Of a stretch of DNA of 6,277 bases, positions 1 to 5,642 are shown piece by piece (positions within the stretch are counted from its first letter, which is position 1; every line of letters begins with the position of its first letter). The notes under the pieces were generated by a model, which did no database searches, had not been told where the DNA came from, and saw only the letters and a list, made by a program, of their open reading frames with translations. Origin of the DNA: Bacteroidales bacterium UBA1757. Its GTDB lineage: Bacteria > Bacteroidota > Bacteroidia > Bacteroidales > UBA1402. The stretch is taken from NCBI GenBank assembly GCA_002315625.1, contig DCHH01000009.1:1-6277 (forward strand), read 5' to 3'. The translations under genes were made by a program, and so were the position numbers.

Positions 1-211
1 CCGAAGCCTCCATATAGTGGCCGAGGTCGCGGGCTGCCGGCACATGTCCAATATACTCGTCGGGATAATTGAAGGCCATGGCCACCATTTTGCCTGTTTT
101 ACTGACACGGCTCACAATCAGCGGCTCCTGATAGTAAACCACTTCATCACCCAGCTGGTTCAGCATACGGAAAGCATGGAACGAAGGCTTGACGATTCCC
201 TGAAAATTAAT
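1..211 (-). pseudogene. GH39 (beta-xylosidase-like) gene fragment, inverted and truncated by the junction with GH106
   Basis: The minus strand reads 67 codons without a stop, from about position 202 leftwards off the window edge. The peptide begins QGIVKPSFHAFRMLNQLGDE and continues through YYQEPLIVSR, GKMVAMAFNYPDEY and ARDLGHYMEAS. This is the segment after the catalytic barrel of GH39 glycosidases, where family members have a phrase like LNxQGIxKPxxHAFRLLxxLGDE followed by a beta domain with an LxNY/FNY motif. GH39 enzymes are mostly beta-xylosidases. The homologous reading can be followed upstream only to about position 208-211 (INFQGI); beyond that the minus strand no longer looks like GH39 and the plus strand becomes GH106. 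The catalytic barrel is therefore absent here. The 3' end may continue outside the window. Seen: the translation. Known: the family phrase. Inferred: truncation by rearrangement or assembly error. Confidence 0.7.
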
Positions 212-2932
212 TGGCAGTGGATGAACGGGAACATATCCAAAGAAGGCATCACCAAAGACCTCGAATACATGAAAGCGGCAGGAATAGAGTCCGCCTTTAT
301 CTTTGACGTATGGGTCGGTACCGCAAGGGGCCCTGTCGATTACGGCTCGAAAGAGTGGATTGAAGCCGTCAAGTTTGCCTGCGCTGAAGCCAAACGGCTT
401 GGAATAACGCTGGCCCTCCACAACTCTCCCGGCTATTCGGCCATGGGAGGCCCGTGGATAACGCCCGAAGAATCCATGAAGCAACTGACATGGAGCGTCT
501 CCAACAAGCGCGTTCCTCCCGTCCCGGAGCACAAATGCGATTTTTACAGGGACATCCGAACCTTCGAAGTGAACTCGGCAGATGAAATGCAGGATATTTC
601 CATACGTCTCGAAAAGGGAGAATCCACAGTCATTGAACTCTCCAGGCAAAAACCGCTCATCGGATTCAACCTTTGGAGAGGTGACCGGGAAACGCCGGAG
701 GATCCGCATGACGGTCCGAGAGATTACGCTCCCACATTAAAAGTGGAAGTCAGTATGGACAAAGTCAATTGGAATGATTTGGGGAGCGCCAGCGGGGTAG
801 CATTGAAAGCACGCGATATCCCCATCCATTTCGACTGCGCACCAAACAAATGCCAGTACATCAGACTGACAAGCAACCGCGGCACAAACCTCCGTCGGAT
901 TGAAATCCTTACCGAACCCGGCTCCGGAAAAGCCTACCGCCGGGTCGGATATACGACGACGGGGCAGACAGTCACTGCCGCCTGCGAGTCAGGAATAGGT
1001 CTGGAAGTGGACAAGCTCTCCAGAAAAGGGGTTGAAGCCCACTTCAACAAATTTCTCAAGCCCTTGTTGGACGAACTGCGTCCCTATTGCGGAAGCACTC
1101 TTTCCCATATCCTGATAGACAGTTGGGAAGCTGGAGGCCAGGACTGGACCGAGTCCATGGGTGCCGACTATCTCATCAACGGCTACGGAAAAGATTTTCT
1201 GAAGGGCTCAATATATAAGGTAAACCCGCAAAAGCAGAAACTGTTCATGGAGGAATTTGTCCTGCCATTCAAGGAAATGATTGCCCAATATGGACTGGAA
1301 CTGGCCGGAGAACCATACGGAAATGGCGATTTTGACCGGAAAGAGTACGGATATGCACTCGACCTGCCAATGAGCGAATATTGGGCCCGCAGCCACTACG
1401 GAACCATCGAAAGGCCCCGCTTCGTAAGCCGGTATGCCCATTCGGCCGGAAGAGAAACAGTCGGATGTGAATGTTTCACTGCCTATCCCGGCGATGCCGA
1501 CATCCCCGCAACACTCGGAAGCTTCAAAAAAGACATTGATGCGCTGTGCGAGGCCGGTGTGAACTATTTTGTCCTCCATTGCGTTGCACACCAGAACGAT
1601 GAGCAGCGCCCCCTCACCATGGGACCCTTTGGCACAAGATTCGACCGTCTTCACGCCAATGCTGACAGCGTAAGGACTCTGACAGACTATATCCGTCAGC
1701 GGATAGAACTGCAGCAAAAGAGAGCCATGTTCGACTTTTTTATCGGAGAAGAAGGCTCCCGTGCCTATATCCGTCTGCCAAGAGGACAAAAAGAGGTGAA
1801 AGCCATTCTCTACTGCCACCAGAACATGACAGAAGAGGTCCTTTTCCGAAGCCCTGTGTTCACAACCAGGATGGACAGCCTTGGATTTGCCATGGCTTTT
1901 GTCCAGCGAGGTTCCCAGAACTGGGACATCACCTCGAAGGACGAAAATGGACAGACCTGTCAGGAAAGGTTTGAAAAGATAATCAAGGCTTTTGCTGATG
2001 GAACCGAACATCCGGAAATAGCCAGCGCCAAAATTATCCCCTTCGGGCATTCCGCACAGGCCACTTTCCCATGGAATTTTGCCGCCTGGAACCCGGAGCG
2101 CACCCTGTGTATCCTCTCCTTCCACGGCGATGCCCCCCGCACCAATCTGTGCGGTTATGGCAGGGAAAATATCGAGTGGGGACGCACCAGAAACATTGAC
2201 CGTATTCCGGCTCTGATGGTTGAAGGCGAATACGAATGGTGGGAAGGAAGGGTCAATCCGGCCCTGGGCTTCCGGATGCACTATCCCGACAGCCGCATCT
2301 CATTTCTGTGTGATGCCGAAAGAGGCCACTTCGACCTCTCGGAAGAAACACAGTTGTATATGGCCAAATTCATAGAAAAGGCTTTGCACTACGTCCCTGT
2401 TTCCACACAGTCACCCGACGGAGACGAACAGTTTGTGGCGGAAGCCTCCGACGGTGAATATTTCTCCCGCTGGCGCGCCGACGGAAAACTGGCAGACAAC
2501 ATCCACGACTGTTTCTGGTATTTCGATGAAGAAATGGTCAGGCTTACCCGGGAAAGATACGAACGCTCCTGGGGCAAGAAAATGCAGTACGTTTCAGCCA
2601 AGCTTAATGGTAAGCTTTTGGAGTACAACCCAAAAAGTCATGTCAAGATAAACGTCCGTTGCGACGGCAATGTGTTTACCCTTGAGCCGGTTTTCGTTGA
2701 TGCGGCCCGCTTGGTAGAGGTGGCAGAACATGCAGCCACCAGACCGCGCATCGTCCTTATTTCCGGACCCGCCATCCAAATAGGAGAATACACCTTCCAA
2801 ATCGACCCAGACTATTTCGGCAAAGACCCGCGCAGAATGTGGACAGGCATAACCCTCTGTGTAGAAGCCGAAGGTGACAGCCAGTACAAAGGCACCGTCC
2901 AGGAACTGAACATTCAGGTCTCTTTCGAATAG
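17..2932 (+). CDS. Mosaic protein: 5'-truncated GH106 alpha-L-rhamnosidase-like core fused to an alpha/beta-hydrolase esterase-like domain
   Basis: This is a 971-codon open frame, but homology begins only near residue 63 (position 203); the first ~62 codons are the antisense of the GH39 fragment and no signal peptide is seen. Residues 66-545 are GH106-like: WQWMNGNISKEGITKDLEYM at the start, LALHNSPGYSAMGGPW at 132-147, an inserted beta-sandwich at about 205-300, GYTTTGQ and GLEVDKLSR, then ILIDSWEAGGQDWT (candidate catalytic Glu371), GEPYG (Glu432), SEYW (Glu454), CECFT (Glu485) and MGPFGTRFDR at 535-544. The usual GH106 C-terminal part is missing. From about 548 the protein resembles bacterial alpha/beta hydrolases found in polysaccharide loci: RLPRGQKEVKAILYCHQNM, nucleophile elbow GHSAQ (Ser679), acidic candidates in VEGEYE (736-740) and His771 in ERGHFDLSEE. 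A beta-rich tail starts at FWYFDEEM (833-840). The GH106 part would remove L-rhamnose and the hydrolase part might remove acyl groups from plant glycans. The true start is uncertain; ATGs at 17, 44, 176 and 221 are all possible and no promoter is visible. It may be a pseudogene. Confidence 0.75.
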   Translation: MAEVAGCRHMSNILVGIIEGHGHHFACFTDTAHNQRLLIVNHFITQLVQHTESMERRLDDSLKINWQWMNGNISKEGITKDLEYMKAAGIESAFIFDVWVGTARGPVDYGSKEWIEAVKFACAEAKRLGITLALHNSPGYSAMGGPWITPEESMKQLTWSVSNKRVPPVPEHKCDFYRDIRTFEVNSADEMQDISIRLEKGESTVIELSRQKPLIGFNLWRGDRETPEDPHDGPRDYAPTLKVEVSMDKVNWNDLGSASGVALKARDIPIHFDCAPNKCQYIRLTSNRGTNLRRIEILTEPGSGKAYRRVGYTTTGQTVTAACESGIGLEVDKLSRKGVEAHFNKFLKPLLDELRPYCGSTLSHILIDSWEAGGQDWTESMGADYLINGYGKDFLKGSIYKVNPQKQKLFMEEFVLPFKEMIAQYGLELAGEPYGNGDFDRKEYGYALDLPMSEYWARSHYGTIERPRFVSRYAHSAGRETVGCECFTAYPGDADIPATLGSFKKDIDALCEAGVNYFVLHCVAHQNDEQRPLTMGPFGTRFDRLHANADSVRTLTDYIRQRIELQQKRAMFDFFIGEEGSRAYIRLPRGQKEVKAILYCHQNMTEEVLFRSPVFTTRMDSLGFAMAFVQRGSQNWDITSKDENGQTCQERFEKIIKAFADGTEHPEIASAKIIPFGHSAQATFPWNFAAWNPERTLCILSFHGDAPRTNLCGYGRENIEWGRTRNIDRIPALMVEGEYEWWEGRVNPALGFRMHYPDSRISFLCDAERGHFDLSEETQLYMAKFIEKALHYVPVSTQSPDGDEQFVAEASDGEYFSRWRADGKLADNIHDCFWYFDEEMVRLTRERYERSWGKKMQYVSAKLNGKLLEYNPKSHVKINVRCDGNVFTLEPVFVDAARLVEVAEHAATRPRIVLISGPAIQIGEYTFQIDPDYFGKDPRRMWTGITLCVEAEGDSQYKGTVQELNIQVSFE

Positions 2933-2941
2933 CTTTAGCAA

Positions 2942-3140
2942 TTACTTGAAGAGTTCCGAATGAGAACCCAACCTGATCAGACGAATCAGATCAAGCGTTT
3001 CATCTATCCATATCAAAAGGTAGTCATCCTCTATATGACACTCAAGACAATTGGAATACTGGCCTTTCAGGTAGTGCGGGTCATATTCAGCAGGAACAGT
3101 GCCAGTGTCTGAAAGGACCTGAATACTTTAGTGTCTTCAT
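2942..3140 (-). pseudogene. YafQ-family type II toxin (mRNA interferase) with an internal, frame-breaking deletion
   Basis: The reading begins with an ATG at 3140, two bases after the antitoxin stop, as MKTLKYSG, the usual opening of Bacteroides YafQ-like toxins. In that frame it stops after 17 codons (3087). In another frame, 3118-2945 encodes 58 residues: VLSDTGTVPAEYDPHYLKGQ, then LECHIEDDYLLIWIDE and ending RLGSHSELFK. This is the C-terminal two thirds of YafQ, keeping the residues that match the catalytic set of E. coli YafQ (the His of DPH, the His and Asp of ECHIEDD, and the His and Phe of GSHSELF). About 27 residues, the N-terminal helices, are missing compared with a ~90-residue family member. 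The two halves meet at about 3117-3119 in different frames, and no start codon is available for the second half. YafQ toxins are ribosome-dependent endoribonucleases; this copy should be inactive. It converges with the GH106/esterase gene, whose stop lies 9 bases from its own. Confidence 0.75.
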
Positions 3141-3142
3141 GA

Positions 3143-3394
3143 TTATAATGAGGCCACAAATTCCTTAAACTTCTTGAGGTCTAAGGTAGAGAGGTTTCTC
3201 TCATCCTTTGCATCTTCGATTGCCTTGACCGTTTCCTCATTCGGCTCATCGAAAGCAATATCAGTAAGCACCTTCTCGACATAATTATTCAAGCTTCTGT
3301 TTTCTTTTCTCGCTTTGACGCGAAGCCGTTCTATCAACTCATTGCTGAAGCGGAACGCTGTCTGTCTCTTAACTGTTGTTGCTGCTGTATTCAT
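3143..3394 (-). CDS. Ribbon-helix-helix antitoxin of a type II toxin-antitoxin pair (partner of the YafQ-like toxin)
   Basis: This 83-residue protein has an N-terminal ribbon-helix-helix fold: a basic start, a strand at TAFRF (12-16), helix one at NELIERLRVKARKE (18-31), then the turn RSLNN leading into helix two, YVEKVLTDI. The C-terminal half, from PNEETVKAIEDAKDE to the end, is acidic and helical and would be the toxin-binding arm. This layout is known from Bacteroidota antitoxins encoded just upstream of YafQ/RelE-like toxins. It should bind its own promoter as a dimer and repress the operon. The ATG at 3394 lies about 17 bases downstream of a good -7 element, so the start is well supported. 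No Shine-Dalgarno is seen, as is usual for the phylum. The downstream toxin is broken, so this is effectively an orphan antitoxin, possibly a remnant or able to neutralise a related toxin elsewhere. Confidence 0.85.
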   Translation of the reverse strand: MNTAATTVKRQTAFRFSNELIERLRVKARKENRSLNNYVEKVLTDIAFDEPNEETVKAIEDAKDERNLSTLDLKKFKEFVASL

Positions 3395-3411
3395 GTGAGT
3401 GATTTTGCGTG

Positions 3412-3443
3412 CAAATATATAACACTTGTATCACAATACGAAA
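3412..3443 (-). promoter_or_regulatory. Bacteroidota-type promoter of the antitoxin-toxin operon
   Basis: The minus strand has TATATTTG at 3419-3412, a full match to the Bacteroidota -7 consensus TAnnTTTG, 17 bases before the antitoxin ATG. A weak -33 candidate, TTTC, lies at 3443-3440 with 20 bases between the elements. The predicted leader is only about 10 bases. Confidence 0.6.
3426..3436. promoter_or_regulatory. Possible antitoxin operator (inverted repeat between promoter elements)
   Basis: TTGTATCACAA is a perfect inverted repeat, TTGT-N3-ACAA. The overlapping GTAT-N4-ATAC at 3428-3439 is a second perfect repeat around nearly the same centre. It lies between the -33 and -7 positions, where an autorepressing ribbon-helix-helix antitoxin would bind. 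Binding is inferred from position only. Confidence 0.35.
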
Positions 3444-3451
3444 TTTTTATT

Positions 3452-3480
3452 GGTTCATTGGGGACAGGTCACTGTGAACC
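3452..3480. repeat. Inverted repeat GGTTCA-N17-TGAACC with a GGGGACAGGTCAC core
   Basis: The 6-base arms at 3452-3457 and 3475-3480 are perfect inverted copies. The interior contains TTGGGGACAGGTCACTG. The core CATTGGGGACA (3456-3466) recurs at 3515-3525 inside the last codons of the GH97 gene. GGTTCA recurs again on the minus strand just after the GH97 stop, as CGGTTCAAGCGGTTCA. The element lies between the GH97 stop and the antitoxin promoter. No T-run follows on either strand, so it is not a convincing intrinsic terminator. It could be the remnant of a dispersed palindromic element. Confidence 0.4.
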
Positions 3481-3491
3481 GCTTGAACCGT

Positions 3492-5555
3492 CTATTTCTC
3501 CACAATCACGCCGCCATTGGGGACAACCGTAAGTTTGCACTTCTTTCCGTCTCTGATTTTCAGTTCGGTCAGACTCGGATTGGCAAAATCCGGTCCGGCA
3601 GAATCGGAATAGCATTGTGCCTGGCCTGCGCCGAGGAATGATAGGTCAAGGTTCAGAGTAAGCGGGGCATCGGTAGCATTGACCGCCGCCACATGCCATT
3701 TCCCCTGCAAGTCCTGACGGGCCAGAACTATGTATTTCCCCGGATAGCCGTCAATGAAGCGGGTCTGCTGCCAGGTGGTCGGAACAGTCTTAAGCCACTC
3801 CATGCAAAGCGCAGGGGCATCCGACAAATTGTTCGGGCAGATTGCAATATTCTGAATCGGATTCTGGAACAGGATTTCGGTGCAGCATTGGAAAACCGGA
3901 CCGGTCACAAGACGCGACCCACGGCCGCCGTTTGCCCGGTTAAGGACTCGGTTCATAAAGCATCCGCCAAACTCCATGCAGCCAACCGTGTTGCGGATAA
4001 AAGGATGCAGGGTGGCCTTGAAAGCCTCCTCGTTGCAGGCCCCCTGGCCGAAACTCATGTTCTCCGAAGCCAGCACAGCCTCCGAACCGACATAGTTCGG
4101 ATACATTCTTTCCCAGCCGCGCGGAATGGTGCAGCCGTGGAAAATCACCATCAGGCCGTGGTCGTCGGCATCTGAGAGCACCTCCTCGTAGAGCTGCATA
4201 GTCTGCTGCTTGTCGCCACCCCAGAAATCCACCTTGATACCCTTGACACCAACTTTCTCCAACCATGCCATCTCCTTCTTACGGACAATCGAATTGTCCA
4301 TGCGGTTGATGGGGCTTTGGATGATATCGTTCCAATTGCCGCTGGAACTATACCATAGGAACACATCCACATTCTTGGAATTTGCGTATTTGATAAGCTC
4401 TTCCATCTTTTCGTATCCGATATTCTGGTCCCATCCGGCATCAATCAGAATGTACTCAAAATGCATCTCGGCGGCCATATCGATGTACTTTACCTGGTCG
4501 TCCCAGTTGCAGGAAGCATCCATCCACACAATCCAGCTCCATGCGCTGCGCCCGAAACGGTAGTCGTGACTGGTCTCGTAAAGCGGTTCGACATGGTCCC
4601 AAGGGACAGTAGTCTCGACAATAGGCTTCAAATCAGAACCAACGGTAATCGTTCGCCATGGAGTGGAACCGGGCAGACGCATAGCCGGACTGACCGTGCC
4701 GTTTCCGTTGTTCTCATCAGGCAGTGGAAATGATACCTTATATGTATTATCGACGCAGTCACTCAAACGTGAACCGCAGTAGCGGCTATCGACTCCGGTC
4801 TCGGAAACCAGCACCCAGCCCCGGTCCCCGACATGGAAAAGACAGGGAAAAGTGTATCCATGACCATACTGGGAAGCCACATTCATCTCACCGTCGTTCG
4901 AGTACCCCTCCTCATAACTAGGCTTGGAACGCTGCCACCCTATCATTGCATCGCTCTGTGGCGTCAGGAAAGTGGTCGTTCCGTCCGGAAAGCGGAACCC
5001 GGTATTCTCGTAAAGTACGCGCGTACTTCGGCGGAAACGCCCTTCTGGAACATTGTAGCGAATGGCAATATCGTTGTCGCTCACCCGGAACTCGAAGAAA
5101 ACAGTCTGCTTGGCTTCGTTGGTAAGTTCAATGATGCGTTTTATATATGCATGACAGACCGAGGCCTGTTTGATGCGGGTCAGTTCGTAGGCGGTTTCTT
5201 CATCGGTATCGTTTATGCTGACAATTTTCAACCCACGGGTGAAATCGCCCCATCCGGCCTCGCGTCCCTGCGGCAGTCCTTCAAGGGTAGGCTTGGCTCC
5301 CATGTCCAGCATGATTCCAATGGGAGACGGCTCAAGCATCTGCTTCCCGTCGTACTGTACGGAATAAGTGGGTGATTCAGTATCAGCCAAATCAAAAGAG
5401 ACAACCAATCTCCCGTCCGGACTGGTCAGGACAGGATTTGCTTTCAATTCCGACGTGACGGAAACAACATTGGCAGCAGAACCATCTGCATTAACCTGAC
5501 TGACAGGGGCTAAAATCATAGCCGTCAAGGCAATAGTCAAAAGAATGTGCTTCAT
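3492..5555 (-). CDS. Secreted GH97 glycoside hydrolase, retaining alpha-galactosidase-type
   Basis: This is a complete 687-residue protein, within the usual GH97 size. It starts at the ATG at 5555, where a signal peptide begins (MKHILLTIALTAMILAPVSQ, likely cut after VNA at 23), placing it in the periplasm or at the outer surface. An upstream in-frame ATG at 5639 would bury this signal and cross the promoter. Domains: an N-terminal beta-supersandwich (about 38-300, with LTSPDGRLVVSFDL and IAIRYNVP), a (beta/alpha)8 barrel (about 315-575, with AWSWIVWMDASCNWDDQ, YILIDAGWD, GVKGIKVDFWGGDKQ, GCTIPRGWERMYPN), and a C-terminal beta domain to the end. Asp443 in KVDFW matches the nucleophile of retaining GH97 enzymes. 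Glu498 lies exactly 55 residues on, the spacing I recall between nucleophile and acid/base in Bacteroides thetaiotaomicron GH97b, an alpha-galactosidase. The inverting SusB-type motif is not apparent. Specificity is inferred; an alpha-glucosidase is less likely. It is divergent from purT and appears to have its own promoter. Confidence 0.93.
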   Translation of the reverse strand: MKHILLTIALTAMILAPVSQVNADGSAANVVSVTSELKANPVLTSPDGRLVVSFDLADTESPTYSVQYDGKQMLEPSPIGIMLDMGAKPTLEGLPQGREAGWGDFTRGLKIVSINDTDEETAYELTRIKQASVCHAYIKRIIELTNEAKQTVFFEFRVSDNDIAIRYNVPEGRFRRSTRVLYENTGFRFPDGTTTFLTPQSDAMIGWQRSKPSYEEGYSNDGEMNVASQYGHGYTFPCLFHVGDRGWVLVSETGVDSRYCGSRLSDCVDNTYKVSFPLPDENNGNGTVSPAMRLPGSTPWRTITVGSDLKPIVETTVPWDHVEPLYETSHDYRFGRSAWSWIVWMDASCNWDDQVKYIDMAAEMHFEYILIDAGWDQNIGYEKMEELIKYANSKNVDVFLWYSSSGNWNDIIQSPINRMDNSIVRKKEMAWLEKVGVKGIKVDFWGGDKQQTMQLYEEVLSDADDHGLMVIFHGCTIPRGWERMYPNYVGSEAVLASENMSFGQGACNEEAFKATLHPFIRNTVGCMEFGGCFMNRVLNRANGGRGSRLVTGPVFQCCTEILFQNPIQNIAICPNNLSDAPALCMEWLKTVPTTWQQTRFIDGYPGKYIVLARQDLQGKWHVAAVNATDAPLTLNLDLSFLGAGQAQCYSDSAGPDFANPSLTELKIRDGKKCKLTVVPNGGVIVEK

Positions 5556-5556
5556 A

Positions 5557-5568
5557 AAAACTAGTTTT
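5557..5568. promoter_or_regulatory. Perfect palindrome in the GH97 leader, possible operator
   Basis: AAAACTAGTTTT is a perfect 12-base palindrome directly upstream of the GH97 start codon and overlapping the predicted transcription start. A dimeric regulator could bind there, but no regulator is encoded in the window. Confidence 0.25.
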
Positions 5569-5571
5569 GGA

Positions 5572-5579
5572 CAAAGATA
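5572..5579 (-). promoter_or_regulatory. -7 element of the GH97 gene promoter
   Basis: TATCTTTG on the minus strand matches the Bacteroidota -7 consensus TAnnTTTG. It ends 16 bases before the ATG at 5555, which predicts a leader of about 10 bases. I could not find a convincing -33 TTTG at 19-21 bases upstream. Confidence 0.5.
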
Positions 5580-5600
5580 GTAAATATGACGGGAAAGCAG

Positions 5601-5608
5601 TACCTTTG
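5601..5608 (+). promoter_or_regulatory. -7 element of the purT promoter
   Basis: TACCTTTG on the plus strand matches TAnnTTTG and lies 34 bases before the purT ATG, leaving a leader of roughly 25-28 bases. That leader is too short for a riboswitch. No clear -33 element is seen. It faces away from the GH97 -7 element, 21 bases away, so the two promoters overlap back to back. Confidence 0.5.
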
Positions 5609-5642
5609 CGCACAAATTAATCACCCTTAATTCAAACAAATA

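Noticed and set aside
17..202. The first 62 codons of the long plus-strand frame as a genuine GH106 N-terminal domain
   Set aside because: The opposite strand encodes recognisable GH39 sequence here, and the plus reading has no signal peptide or GH106 similarity.
1208..2281. Minus-strand open frame of 357 codons opposite the GH106/esterase gene
   Set aside because: Its peptide has no recognisable domain, while the plus strand here carries conserved GH106 and hydrolase motifs; it is an antisense shadow.
2594..2941. Minus-strand open frame of 115 codons ending opposite the esterase tail
   Set aside because: It overlaps the conserved C-terminal domain antisense and shows no family features; the real minus-strand signal nearby is the toxin remnant starting at 2942.
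3440..3491. Intrinsic terminator downstream of GH97
   Set aside because: The GGTTCA/TGAACC arms are only six pairs with a 17-base loop and there is no T-run on the minus strand after them.
3693..4175. Plus-strand open frame of 160 codons opposite GH97
   Set aside because: GH97 catalytic and barrel motifs are read from the minus strand across the whole stretch, so this is a shadow, as are the other plus-strand frames between 3426 and 5375.
5556..5639. N-terminal extension of GH97 to the ATG at 5639
   Set aside because: A clear signal peptide starts at 5555 and the extension crosses the -7 element; the added residues resemble no exported protein start.
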